NCBI GenBank assembly: GCA_005406025.1 | Contig: BGZK01001270.1 | Span: 62,001 to 126,000, forward strand | Reading direction: 5' to 3' | From: Eumeta japonica | Taxonomy: Eukaryota > Arthropoda > Insecta > Lepidoptera > Psychidae | DNA length: 64,000 bases | Shown here: positions 43,470-55,932 of the stretch, piece after piece | How the letters are laid out: each line of letters starts with the position of its first letter | How positions within the stretch are numbered: position 1 is the first letter of the stretch | Notes under the pieces: generated by a model | Seen by the model: the letters and a program-made list of their open reading frames with translations, nothing else | What the model was told of the DNA's origin: nothing | Database searches by the model: none | Translations under genes and position numbers: made by a program

Positions 43470-46185
43470 AATAAAAGTGTAGAACCGCCATGTCTGTACA
43501 TTGAAAATATATGCCTTAAATTGATTTTTAGTGGTGCAGAGAGTGTAACAGAATACAAAAAGACTATTTTTAATGACTTTATTTGTCTGGTTGAACACGA
43601 TATTCTCCAAGAATTCTAGACAAAGTTTCACGAGTTTTCACAGGTAATTGTTGCGTAGCTCTAGGCAAAGTATACGCTTTATTACTTCAAAATACTATTA
43701 TGGATAATTAGTTGATTAGTAAAAATAAATTCCATGGGTATAGCTAAATATAAATAAATTACGTATTTTGTCTAAATATTGTTTTTTAATTTTGCTTTAT
43801 TTTACTTATGTCAGTCATTTATCCCGGATTTTAACATATCAATTTCAAGAAAAAAAAAACATTTATTCAAATTATTGGTGTAATGTATATTTGCTGCGTC
43901 TCCTAGAGAATAAAATCAAAGTTATGATCCTAAACTAGTTTGAGCCAAATAACAAATACCTACAATTTTTGTCAAGAAATGTTGAAATGACTTTGTTATT
44001 AGTCGATGCCTACAAAGTATTACTAAAGATACACAGCTAATATTATTTGATTTAATTCATAATTCAATATTAGCTGTAGGATTAAACTTACGTAATAGAA
44101 TGGTATTAAGAAAATTGAAAGTTTTATAACTGATAATCAATAGCGTATACGTCACTCCTCTTCGATTTGCTTATAAGATGAATATCTTATATGCAGAAAC
44201 GATAAATGAGTTCAGCGTCAATTTCGGTAAAATAGTTTCTAAGTAAGTGGGTTGAAAAATGAACAAGAAAAGACGATAATTTATGTGAAACGCCCATGTT
44301 CCTCTCGCTCCAGTGACAGTTAAGTATTCTACAATCTAAGTTGTTGAACAAATATGTCTACTTGGGAGAGATTGTTTGAGAAACAATTGCGTTAGGGAAT
44401 TGCATAATGTTTCAAATTCTATACAATTCGTAGCTGAAATCTTTGAAAACTGACTATTGGAAGTAATGATATATGGATGCCAAACGTAGTCTTATGTTTT
44501 TAGGCTCGCTACAAAATTTCAAGTCACTCAACGTGTTTAATCGTGTGGCAGAAATCCACTAGGCCTATTAATGATGTGGCATAGTTTATGACCCTATGTT
44601 TGTTGCCCCTTCGTTCGAAATTGGACGTCTAATGGCCGAGCTAAAGTCAAGATATTATCATGACTACTGTAAGTTTTAACAGAAAGAAATAGTAGAAGAC
44701 AAGATACATTACGTCTCTTGCTCCAGTATTAGGACAAGGAGACGCTACCAATGGTAGAACAGCGTAAAATATCGTTAAGACATAAAGTGATGCAAAGAAC
44801 GACACGTTTGCTATTATAGTGAAAGAATTACTTAAGTACATATATATGTCATTACATTAATATGTAGTTATCAGCTCTTTGTATTCTCAACAGCTATATA
44901 GGAACCTAAGGTTTTTCTAATCGTAGCATTAACATTTAATAGTTTCACGCACAGTGGAGTTACTTATTTGCACTACGACGTAAGTGACCGTAGTACAAAA
45001 TCGTACTTTTAGGTGTTATCGTGTGTCGGTCATTTTAGCTGCAGCGGTATATCGAAATCAGGATATTGTTGCCGTATATCTGATTGATATATGTCTGTCA
45101 AGACAGAAAGCACTAGAGCAAGAAGAAATGGACAAAATTTATTTACGATATTGATTCAAAGTCACGTACATAGCAAGTTAAATACTTGCTTGTTAAAACT
45201 GAATATAAAACTTATCAGACTGTTTAAAATTTTCAATGAAGTTTATTTACTTTAACACAATTGACGGGCTGCCAATAGCAGATAAACAAGTTAATATTTA
45301 AACTAGTTATCGCTTTGGAAAACATAACTAATTTAACATTAAAAATACTTAAAATTACCGTCAAAAATAGTAATAAAATAATCCGATATTTCTCGAGTTA
45401 ATGCCAGGTAAAGATACGTCAGACGCAATTGTGCCTCAGCTTTCATTATTTGATATTCTTTTAATTGTTTAGTTGACATTTTTGTATTTCAGCATATAAT
45501 GATTACTTTTAGTTTGTATTACTTTAGCTGGCTCCAACTTCCAAAAGCAACTATTTTAATGGATTAAAGCAATTATTTTAATGGATTTGAATGTTTTTTT
45601 AGTGTCTTTAAAATTATTTCTTTAACTATTGTATTTGTTTGAACTGAAGTTTATAGTTTAACTAGATTTTGAATTAAGCCGATTGTTAATACGATTGATC
45701 AAACGGCTCCTTCGTACGGAAAAAGTGCAAAACCCTTTTCGGTCCCAAAATTGCTGGTAGTGGTAGTAATTATCCGACATATTTAGTTGGATTATACCAC
45801 TTTCCAAATCGCAGCATCGTAATCGTCGATTAGGCCAGTCGTTTCTCAAGTGCTTTAAGATTTCACATTCTATGCCAATTTGTCAGAAAATGCGAGAACT
45901 ATGTATCATTATGTAACTAAGACACTAATGAACTTATTGATATGAAAAGAAAAATTTACGTGATTTTTCTGACAACTATGTAAATATAAAGCAATATAAA
46001 TAAAATAAATTTAAAAGTCACGTTTTTGTGTAATATCACATAGTAATAACACGTACAAAATATAAAATTTATATATTTGACGAATACAAAACCTTCTTTT
46101 CTTCTATAGTCGGTTGAAATACCTTAAGCATCTTCCGCCATGCACCTGACCAATTTCATCATTTCACTTCCGATACACAAATAAA
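43470..46185. other. AT-rich stretch without a recognised gene
   Basis: Short frames only. No transposon ends or coding similarity could be supported. Confidence 0.4.
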
Positions 46186-46189
46186 TGAG

Positions 46190-46585
46190 TGTGACAGGCG
46201 GCGCGAACGGAAAGAAAAAAGAAGCACTCGCAAGTCGAGAGCCAATGGCGCATTGAAGCAGTCGCGCGCCGGCGGGACCCTAGAAATCGCGTCAAAAAAC
46301 ACATTTTCCGTGAAAGAGTGTTTTATCGGGGTCGCTCAAAGGTCCCGTCCGGCCGAATGGTTCCGTCGCCATTAACCTCTAAGTAACTTAGCGCACTGTA
46401 AAAGATTTGGCGGTGTAAAAGCTGGCTCAAGTGAAAATCTGGCCGCCTCCTAGTAAATGGCTGTTGGATTAATGACCTGTATTCTGTTTCAGGACGCGGA
46501 CGGCCGCGGCCATTTTTCAGTTTGACAGTTCTTTTTTCGCTGGTTTCTTTCTAGGAGCCGTAGCCAATTGCATTCGAGCTCGGAA
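46190..46585. other. GC-rich island, candidate non-coding regulatory block
   Basis: Sharply GC-rich block with AGGCGGCGCGAACGG, GTCGCGCGCCGGCGGGACCC, CATTTTCCGTGAAAGAGTG and GACGCGGACGGCCGCGGCCA followed by a TTTTTCAGTTTGACAG run. No coding match and no second copy in the window. The short polypyrimidine-CAG run (46476-46493) could be a splice acceptor, but no frame supports an exon. Confidence 0.4.
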
Positions 46586-46654
46586 GCTCGGATATAAATA
46601 AAAGTGACCTAATAATATGTTCTATGAATATATCATAAAAGCTTTCCGCTTGGG

Positions 46655-46880
46655 GCTTCCCCCGCACAGGACATGTAATATTATTCTTCATCTTTTATAC
46701 TGACCGATCTTGCTGTGTAGTCTAATATCGTTTCAGCTTCAATTTTGATCCTCGCACTACTCTTAATTTCAACAAACGGTCCGTCACGCTCTAACATTTA
46801 GTCCCGGCTCCGCACTCACTCTCAACCCCGTTTCTGGCTTTTCATTCTGCTTCCGGTTCTGCTTTCCATTTCGATACTGC
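46655..46880 (-). repeat. Quasi-repeat block related to the Helitron interior repeats
   Basis: The minus strand reads in words like GAAACGGGGTTGAGAGTGAG and GCGGAGCCGGGAC, the same vocabulary as 42795-43330. It is flanked by GCGGGGGAAGCCCCAAGC, a GC-rich hairpin-like segment resembling that near 41070. Confidence 0.45.
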
Positions 46881-46884
46881 TTTA

Positions 46885-49080
46885 AGGCACGGTACCGATT
46901 TATACGAAACTCGGAGAAAACGATGATATCAAAAAATTTGGTCAATCTAAAAGAGTACGTCTTATAATGAGCACTTAAATTTTGATAAGAGACAAGTTCT
47001 ATTGTCGAATTATAAAGTGAAATGGAGAATAAAAAAAATATCCTCGACAATCGATAAGAAAATAACTTATAGTAAATTCTGCAAGCGTCGAATGTTATTA
47101 TAATACTTTTACCCAATCGATGAGCCATAACGGAATTGACATTCTCATATCAAAAATAATATTTCATTCATTATAATTAAATCATAAACTAATGAATAAA
47201 TTGATGGAATACATAAATGAGTTGAGTTGTTCAAAAGATATTGTTGGAATCTTTTTTTAAAGAAGTTTTTTTTTTGTAATATATTTTAAATTACTCTATT
47301 GATAAATTACACAACTCAATAAACTCTTTTATTGAGAAAGCAACGTCACTAAACGTAAACGGCGTCAAAATTAGTTGGTTTGTTTGAAAGATACCGTCAA
47401 CGAAAAATTCGCGTGTTTTTTCGAAATAACTTGCAACATCTTTGCTAAATTAGATTTGGTACTCGATTATCTTTTCTGCTTAAAAACTGAGTCGAATGTC
47501 ACAAAATCGATCCAAATAAAAGATGCGTTAGGAAAATATCGTAGTTAAAATATCAAAATATACGCAAAATATACGCTTTTTTAAATGAATGTAAATTTTG
47601 AACTTGAAAAATATTATAACTATATTTTTGACTTTGGCTGGCTTGAAAAAGCATTAAAATCAATCAATTAAGTTTGAATAGCACAATAATTCAGTGCTAC
47701 ATATATTTTTTTAAATATTTGAAGCTCAAAAGTAATTAAATGTTTTAGGGATGGCTTTTCAACATTTTTTCAGATTTTTTTAAGAGGATCATTATGTGAT
47801 TTAATTATTCCCTTTACGAGCATAATTTCGTAGCTACACTATAGCGTAATCACGTATAGTTACATTCATTTAAAATACTTTTAAATCCCTTTCTTATATT
47901 CGTCAACTTAATGTTACTTTAAAAATGATCATAGTGATATAAGCCGGTAAATATATGAGTATTACAAAATATCCGAGGTATTTTATTTAAAATTATCTCT
48001 TTCTATTTAGAATAACCCTCGCAGATATCTGAAACTGCTTTAGTTATAAATAAATATCACTCGAGCCCGTCCTTGAACCCATAGAGATACGAAATTCGCG
48101 AACTATATACTGCTCGGTTCGCGCTGCTCAAGTGGTTCGCAAAGAAGTGATTCTTCTAAATTCGCTCCCTGAGGGACGAAAAGGGATAAAACGTATCCTA
48201 GTCTTATTTCTCAGCGATAGACGTATGGACTTACTTATATACTATATTACAGTTTCGACGATAACATTCAGAACTCTTTGTTCATGCATTAGTCGCAGTT
48301 TTGAGTGGAACTTATAGTACAAATAGACAGCAGTAGATTTGATAGTCTGCATGTAAAGTGCTATAATAATTATTAAGTGGAAAAGATTGGGCTCTACGTG
48401 AGTTCTCATAACTTTTTAAAATGGTGTCGTTGACTTATTCGTTGGATTTACTCGCGATGTATTCACAGCGCGGGTAAAGTTTGGAATGAATACGATATTA
48501 TCTCAATTAATTACCTGTTGCATTACTAAAATTTGCTTTATAATGTAAACTTAAAGAAGTGCCTTTTCATAAAATCTCATAAAAATATGTAAATTGACGT
48601 TATCGATGCCAATGTAGTTATTTGCACTCATTTTGATGAAATGTGGATATTAATGTAATATAATATTTTAAAAGGGTTAATTATTATTCTTTCGTATATA
48701 AAAATGCCTGAGTATAATACGAGAGTTTCAGTATTTCACTGTTGAAAATATATTAATTAGATGGTACCGACTTCATGGATTGTGCTGAAAAACTTCTAGA
48801 CCCTGAGTTACGTTAGGGAATTAAACACTAAAATGCATCCCAGCTTAGTTTCATAGCTATTATTTTGTGGATAGTTTAAAAATTAACTACTTTTTTCTAC
48901 AAATACCCTTGCGAAATATTATGTCAAAGTACGGTCGAGCGACATGTGGTTGTAAGTAAATTGTAGTCTTGGGAACTTGCTGCAGCAGCTTCTAGTATAG
49001 CACAAGTCTTCCGCTTCTTTTGGTGTGCATGCATAGGTACGTGGTGAGCGATCGCCGCTTAGAGAATATGTTTTTTTTCT
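46885..49080. other. AT-rich stretch, nothing recognised
   Basis: No frame longer than about 115 codons, and none with recognisable sequence. Confidence 0.4.
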
Positions 49081-49107
49081 TCTGCTACTTTAATTATAAC
49101 TGTAACT

Positions 49108-49265
49108 TTTTGGAGTTCCGTAGATCTGAATGAAAAAAAAAAACGGAACTCTACTCATGTGTGGGTTCCCTTTCTAACGCACGAGTGATCTTTAGCTCGT
49201 ACATTTACTAATCCGTCCGTATGTCACAGCCAATTCGTTTTGTGACGCAACCAGAGACATGTAAC
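49108..49265 (-). repeat. ACCGG-family dispersed repeat, partial copy
   Basis: GGAGTTCCGTAGATCTGAAT, an A run, ACGGAACTCTACTCATG and CCGTCCGTATGTCACAGCC follow the order of the GGGTTCCG end of copies A and B. The other end is missing. Confidence 0.5.
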
Positions 49266-49269
49266 GTCA

Positions 49270-49725
49270 ATAAATGAATTTTGCATATATGGTTTACTTT
49301 CGATAGGCAATATAGAAAATTTTAAAGAAAAATTTTGCAAACTTTATTGAATTATATTTTAAATAAAAGAGTTTTTTATGAGAGTTTCAAAAATATTTTT
49401 TAAATGATAAAAGTAAGTTATTTAGAAGTAATTGTCAATATATGCCTTAACGAAATTTGAGTGAAAACATAGAATCAATCAGTTTTTATTGAAGCAAAAC
49501 TATGATGATACTGAGGCTCTTTTAAACATCATAACATGAAATTTAGGAATACTATTTTTTACATTTTAAATATATTTTATTATTATTGTTTTCATATCAT
49601 TCATTTACATATTTTCTTGTTTTCGTCAAATGGCAAGTCGCTTGAGAATTGTTGCTTCTGTTTATATTTTTGATGTGTTCTACTCTGAATGAACATACAT
49701 AACATGCTCTCAACATGCAGTACAT
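49270..49725. other. AT-rich stretch, nothing recognised
   Basis: No supportable feature. Confidence 0.4.
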
Positions 49726-49729
49726 ACAC

Positions 49730-49922
49730 TTTCTCTATACATTCATAATAAACATGTGACCGTAATGCTCAAGGGTGGGTGCCTGGAAACCTATAACACA
49801 AGCTGAACTTAGTTTGGGTTCCAGTCCCCCACAGTACTTCCTAATGTTGCACATTTTTTGTAATCTTGCATTCTAAACTATTGTGGAGGAAAATAAAGAA
49901 TTATTATTATTATATTATTATT
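49730..49922 (+). mobile_element. Probable LINE 3' end with AATAAAG and (ATT)n tail
   Basis: The segment ends AATAAAG (49892-49898) followed at once by an (ATT)n run, a layout typical of a non-LTR retrotransposon 3' terminus that adds a microsatellite tail. The upstream 150 bases (CAAGGGTGGGTGCCTGGAAA, CCCCCACAGTACTTCC) are non-coding. The clade cannot be named. Confidence 0.45.
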
Positions 49923-50069
49923 TAGAAGTAATTTAGGAAAATAGATGAAAATTGAAATAAATCCTATTATCTCCGAAGTTATTAAGTTTGAAATTAAAAA
50001 AAAATACGGGAAATAGTTCTTCACTTAATTTCCTCCAAACTTACAAAAAAACGTATGAGTGGTTTATGG

Positions 50070-50225
50070 CTTTAAAACAACATGGTAAATCTCTCGATAT
50101 TCTACGTGCCGACATATATTTGCAGTTGTTTTAGTTATAACAAAAGAATTCGAGTCAGATTCAAAAGAACATGGTAAATAACATATTTACCGTACAGTAC
50201 CGGATTCCGTACGACAAACGTGAAT
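50070..50225 (+). repeat. Dispersed repeat, copy 2
   Basis: Aligns with 16360-16505: 'CTCTCGATATTCT', 'TTTGCAGTTGT', 'CATGGTAAATAAC', 'CCGTACGACAAACG'. Confidence 0.55.
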
Positions 50226-50239
50226 TCAACTAGCACTTT

Positions 50240-50395
50240 TTTATGTAAACCAGTTCGATGGCTGGCTGACGCCGGCTGGAGGGTGACGGGTCCCGCGTAC
50301 GACGCGCCACACCATTCCTGTCGATGCTCGCTGCGAGACTTGCGGAGACGTCGCCGACAAGTCCTGGCGGGCCTAGGACACGAATTTAAGTACAT
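50240..50395. other. GC-rich segment adjoining dispersed repeat copy 2
   Basis: GATGGCTGGCTGACGCCGGC followed by TGGAGGGTGACGGGTCCCGC is far richer in G and C than its surroundings. Both strands have open frames (99 codons minus, 72 plus), but neither protein is recognisable. It may be the continuation of the neighbouring repeat or a fragment of another element. Confidence 0.35.
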
Positions 50396-50439
50396 AATGC
50401 CTCTTAAGTATTTATCGCTTAGAAAATTTTTCACTTAAT

Positions 50440-52135
50440 GCGATCGAAATGTTAGCGTGTAAAATGGCGGAATTTTATAAGAATCGACAGACTTTCACAG
50501 AGTTATAACTAACATCAATATTCCTTTTTGAAGTACCTATGTAACCTACGCTATGCCCTGTCAAAACGCGTGATAAATAGCCAAAAGTTATATTGCATCT
50601 AGTTTCAAAGTTGGGCGTCTTTTGCTACCTAACTATAGTTTCTAAATGTTACTGACCGAAGAAAATAATTAATATTTCAAAATTACTTCAAGAATTAACC
50701 AGCTCAGTTGAAAGTAAATTATTAAAAGTGATATGGTAGAACACGAATAATTTCTGTAAGTATTATAAGATATATAATCTTCATTTTCAAACCGTATTCC
50801 CCAAAAACTCGATAAATCGTAGACTAGAAAAATCGAATATGGTCCCTAGAGGCAACGATATTAAATACATTGGATTTGACGTGAAATATGACACGTTTTG
50901 CGTTCACAGCGTTATACTGGCATAAATTAACATAGACAAATATATTATCCTTCTTCATAAAAATAAAAGTAGTGCATACATTGTTCCAAGATCGTTTACA
51001 CATTACCAAAGCTATTTTTCGTGTTTCCCGTACAGTACGTAATATGCTCATGTAGATTGCTTTTTTCTAGAATGCATGAATAGAAATACGCCTGATTAAT
51101 TTTATGATAATTTTGATTCTTGATTAAATTTAAGTTAAATAATTCTTTACAGATTTTTGCCGATTCGACGGCTTAAAAATTAAAGTGCACAGTTACAATA
51201 CGAGAATCTTTGGAAAATTATAATATATTTTTTAGACTGTTTAAAGAGATTGCCCATATTTTTTATAAAGCTGCACAACGATATCCCATTGGATAAGGTA
51301 CACCTTTTTTTTACACCCAGTGTATCAAGAGATACCCATTTGTACAGCATTCAATGTGAAATTTGAAAATGTGCCATCATGACCAGTGTTCGGGAATAGA
51401 CACAGATGGAAGAGTGAACAAAATAGAAGGTGTATTTTTCGCTTTTCAACACAAAAATGCATTACGGGACTACTAAAATGCTTTTCATTTTATCGTATTT
51501 CAAATTTCTTTTTACATTTCTTAAAACACCAGTCACTAAAAGAATGACTCTTAATGCCTGAATTCCATCTACATAATTACGTACTAGTAACCACGATTTC
51601 TAGAACAGTCTATGAATTTTTATTGACAGTTTTAGTTGTGAAGAAGGTTTATAATATCACATATAGTGGTAGATAAGTCTATAAATGGAAGCTTCAGTAT
51701 TAAATGGAAAAACCATATAAACTAAATAAATCTTCAGATTTCGTAAAAAAACATGTTCTCAAAGTAAATAAACTGCACACTATTCTACCGAACGTCTATT
51801 TTCCTATACGTCTATTTTGATACTTGATTTTCATTTTTTTATTAGTGTTTAGTATATATCTATATGTTTAGAAGCCTAGCCACTATCTGTCGTACCATTC
51901 GCAAAACTAACCTCATATTAGAAATTGAAATAACGTCACAGTTGTACGAATTCAATTATCATCTTTCTTTATAAAAAGAAGATACTAAAAATATATGAAA
52001 TTACAAACCAATAAGTCCACTGTCAAGTATATACACCTAAACTTTTTCCTACAAAAATAAACTAAAAAATAGGCAATCAACTTGAATAAAAACAACTTGT
52101 CGAACAAGTCAGTTGTAAAAAAAACTTCCCTACCA
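50440..52135. other. AT-rich stretch, nothing recognised
   Basis: No supportable feature. Confidence 0.4.
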
Positions 52136-52149
52136 TAGATCGTATACAT

Positions 52150-53175
52150 ACGTTAGAGTCCTTAATAGAGAAATACCAAGAATATTGGAGACCCATCTCT
52201 CATTTACTGAGTACCAAAAAGCTTTCGACGCAGTCTATCACGAATACATATGGGACGATTTGATAGCACAAAATATAGAAACAGAATACATAGAAGTTAT
52301 CAGGCACAGCCATGACAATTGCTCCACTAAAGTTAAACTAGAAATTATGGGTCCAAGCTTTTCTGTGAGAAGGGAAGTAAGGCAAGATATCATGACTGGG
52401 AAAAACGGGCCTGTATGTACAAAAAAAATATGTAAATCACACAAGATTTGCGGACGACATAGTACTGCTTTCAGAAACGAGTTCCCAGTTACAATACTTG
52501 ATCGATACACTTGATGTTGCTAGCAGGTAAGCTGAATTGGAGACTCATAAAAGAAAGACATGTCCATTCACACGAAGAAGAAAACTGCGATTGAAGATAA
52601 TGCGTTAGAGTACGTAGAACATTATATACTTAAGCAAACAAATAGGACTTAATAACAATGACGACGAATTCGAATTAGAGAGAAGAGTTGGGTAAATATG
52701 GAACAAGTATTGGGCCCTCAAAGAGGTATTTAAAAATGGTATGCCCATAAAAGCCAAAAGGAAACTTATGGACACATGTTATATCCCAAGTCTGATATAT
52801 GCGAGGCAAACATGGAAATTTGTCAGCAAAATAAAAAAAAATAAAATCAACTCTTGTCAGAGTTGCAGTATGCTTAGCATCAAAAAATGGAAAGGGTAAG
52901 ACATTCAACTATGACGAAAGACTGAAGACGAAGGCATTCGAAGCTTTCAACCACGATCAAAAGCGAAAATGGAAGTGGGCCAGGAATCTAGCGCGTCTCG
53001 AGTACCACAAACGAAACGGCTCGCTCACCTGGCAAGATCTGCAAGGGAAAACCTTACACACGTTGGGAAGACAACAAAAAAAATGCAATACAAAACTGGC
53101 AATGACATAGCTCAACACCCTGAGAAATGAAAGTTGGGAAATAGGTCTTCAAATGATAGAGTTCCAATCAAGTAT
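52150..53175 (+). mobile_element. RTE-like LINE remnant (reverse transcriptase and C-terminus)
   Basis: The polymerase begins 'SLIEKYQEYWRP', shifts frame, and continues 'YQKAFDAVYHEYIWDDLIAQ' (motif A) and 'NIETEYIEVIRHSHDN'. 'SVRREVRQDI' stands where relatives have VRQGDPLSP. A deletion follows, then in another frame 'RFADDIVLLSET' (active-site motif C with both aspartates) at about 52444-52480. Later pieces 'YARQTWKFVSK', 'RKWKWARNLAR' and 'GKPYTRWEDNKKNAI' belong to the RTE-type C-terminal region. The endonuclease is absent, as in a 5'-truncated copy. Many frameshifts make it inactive. Confidence 0.75.
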
Positions 53176-53179
53176 AGAT

Positions 53180-54050
53180 AATATTTTTATTATATAAAGT
53201 ATACTAGTCACTTAATACAATAAAGTAAAATGAAAAAATATAACTTAGTATTTACAAACATAGTACTTAAATATAATTATTATAACATAGCAATTAGGTA
53301 ATAGATACACAGAATGAAATAAATACAGCTAGCACTTCGATGGGTATGGTTTAAAAATAGAAAAGAAAAAACTTTTCATTTTATTTTTTATTCCTTTTTG
53401 TTATTATTAATGTAGTTCAAAATAAATTACATAGGCTAATAAAATAAGCTTTTGAATAATGTATTATCAAAAATAATTATTAACAGCAAATTGACTTGTT
53501 CTAAGTGTAATAAAAAATTGCTTGTATTTATACATTTTAAATACTAAATTAATTCTAGTAACAATTAATATATAAACATATACAAAAATTGGTCTAATTG
53601 TTTATTATCCAGCATTTAGTTGCATCGTTTGATGTGACATAGGTCATACTTCATATATTGTTTTAAATACCGCTGAAGAGCTTAAAGCTTTAAAGTTATA
53701 GCGACTTGTACGACGGCCGAAGTTTATGGAGGAATGGAGGAAAGAGTTCAGGCTAGAGTCGAAATTGTGTACTGAGCGGTAACGCTTTAAAATAAATACA
53801 GATCGCCATATGAAATAAACTTTTTGGAGGTAATTATCTTGAAAACAATCAATTTTAACACTAACCGAAATAAAACGAAATAATAAAATCTTTAAAATGG
53901 CAAATTTTTCATCATTTGTTGAATTATAACCTCCCATATATTTTTTTATTTCTCAGATTGGGCCTTACTATCGGGGCTTAGAAACATAGCTATAAAAATA
54001 AGTTAAAAAGTAAATAACATTGTATTAGACACAAAATAAAGAGGGCTTAA
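53180..54050. other. AT-rich stretch, nothing recognised
   Basis: Short frames only; no element borders seen. Confidence 0.4.
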
Positions 54051-54052
54051 AT

Positions 54053-54118
54053 AATATATATATATATATATACAATATTTGTTTCCCACGAATATATATT
54101 CGTGGGAAACAGATATTG
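54053..54118. repeat. TA microsatellite abutting a 46-bp palindrome
   Basis: A (TA)n run of about 20 bases at 54053-54072 is followed at once by a palindrome at 54073-54118. CAATATTTGTTTCCCACGAA faces its complement with one mismatch over 23-bp arms and essentially no loop. Confidence 0.85.
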
Positions 54119-54244
54119 TGTACTTCAAAGTGCTTTCTTACAATATTGTATCGTATTTAAGATATATAATATTTTCCTTTGAGCCTAAACTACACCACGA
54201 AACGTATTCAATACGATAAACGGCTAAATAATAATAACAGAAAC

Positions 54245-54425
54245 ATGTTTTGGGAACACAAAAGGGTTCGCGCAGCGCCCCCACGCCCCCCGCGCCGCGC
54301 GCCGCTGGCGGCCCGCCAAGCGCGGCCGCGCCGAGACACCGGATGATAATCCGGGATGTACGTGTTTCGACTGCGCTCGCGGACGCGCCGGGGCTTGTCT
54401 ATGGATTTCAGCTGCACTTTTCTCC
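54245..54425. other. GC-rich island
   Basis: CGCAGCGCCCCCACGCCCCC, GCCGCTGGCGGCCCGCCAAG and CTGCGCTCGCGGACGCGCCG mark an extreme GC peak. The open frames across it on the minus strand are arginine- and alanine-rich by composition. No transposon similarity. It could be a CpG-rich promoter or conserved non-coding block. Confidence 0.35.
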
Positions 54426-54869
54426 GTAGAGGGGGTCAATCTCGTAACCCTTATCCGTTCAAATGTAAAGTAATAGTGGTCATAGTAATGCGCCCGCAAG
54501 AACACACATGTTGCTTTTAAATTGAGAGTAGCATTTCATGCATGTTAGGTGGTTGTATACACTTAGGGTTGCCAACCTTACATTGTAATAAAGTATGATT
54601 GCATTTTATTTTCGACAAATATACTTTATATACTTAAATGTATACGGGTGCCAGACGCGTTCCCGTACTGTCGGTCTTATAAGCAAACTTAGAGTCCATG
54701 AACGATGTAAAGAGATGTTCGAGATTTCTTTGAGACATTAAATGCGAAACAAAAAAATCTACAGTGGAACCCGAGTGACCGATATAGCACACAGCATCAA
54801 TAAGCGAAGTGGCAATGGGTAGTCCACATCGCACACAGAACTGGCCCCCTGTCCGACCCCCCAGTGGTC

Positions 54870-55025
54870 ATGGGGAGAAAAGTTTTCAAGTGGTGATCAC
54901 GAACTGGACGTCGCAAGAGTGAGATGGCCTCTCGCTAGGTGAACTGACGACCTAGTTAGGGTCTTAACCATCTTGGATTGAAAGTGGTTCAGGATTGTAC
55001 TTCGTGGAAGTCTAGGGTTAAGCAG
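54870..55025 (+). pseudogene. RTE-like LINE ORF2 C-terminal scrap
   Basis: The plus strand reads 'TGRRKSEMASR', then with stops and a frame change 'GLNHLGLKVVQDCTSWKSR'. Relatives end with TGRRKRGRP..RWTDDLV....W..AAQDR..WKS. Two tryptophans are stops or replaced. It represents the last 50 residues of the ORF. Confidence 0.5.
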
Positions 55026-55029
55026 CGAT

Positions 55030-55930
55030 GAACTTTCAAAGGCTGAAAGAACATCATACATTTGCAAAAACACAGTAACAGTACGTACGATCTAAATGAT
55101 GTAAATTAATTTATACTTTAAAAAACTTTCGAGTCTGGAGCGAGCTATTATCAGTTGTATATGGCGATTGTCGTGTATGATTGAGCTTTAAAAATATCTT
55201 CTCTAAATAATACGTTTGAGAAATAATATTCAATGCGTTTACAGATGTTATTTGTTTTATCGATTGTGACAGATTTGAAATTTTGTGAAATGAATAAAGT
55301 ATACAATCATGAAGTATACAATATACAATCAAAGTATATATTTCATGAATGAAAATCTTTGATATTGATCAATTCATTCATGAATTAGTTATACTTTGTA
55401 AGGAATAATTCTTTTATTAACTGTGTCCTTAAGCAAAAAAGAACAAACCTTGACTTTCTTATCCATCCTTCTCAGAGTGAATCAGCATTTGGCATGGGTG
55501 GTAATATTAATGCCGAAAGTATATAATAATGACTATTTCAAGTGTAAATTCTTTTACCTACGAAATGAAAATGATTTGATATGATTCTCAATCGAGTCTT
55601 TAAATACAAATTTATTAATAACAAAATAAATAGATAATTCGAGTATTTTTATCGTGTCATTTTAAATATTTGAGCATTGTTAGTAAATATTAAACTGTGG
55701 CCTATCATCAGGACCTGCCTAGTATTGGGTTAGACGATATTACAGTGGAATTAAAGTATAGGCCTATCAAATAAAAACGGGGTTTAAATTTATACAACTC
55801 GGAGGATTTTTAATTTGTTTATATAATATTAAGCAGAGGCAGGATACGTGGAAATTGTTTCATGTGACAGATAAATATATGTCATATAATTAAAAAAAAA
55901 TAATGGAAATCTGTATTTTGCATTCAAAAT
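55030..55930. other. AT-rich stretch, nothing recognised
   Basis: A small direct repeat of AGTATACAAT-like words lies at 55299-55340. Nothing else could be supported. Confidence 0.4.
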
Positions 55931-55932
55931 TA

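Noticed and set aside
50135..50438. Overlapping 99- and 72-codon frames on opposite strands
   Set aside because: Neither translation is recognisable, the region adjoins a dispersed repeat, and GC-rich DNA lacks stops by chance.
54208..54505. Arginine/alanine-rich open frames on the minus strand
   Set aside because: They coincide with the GC peak and reflect base composition; no start context or domain.
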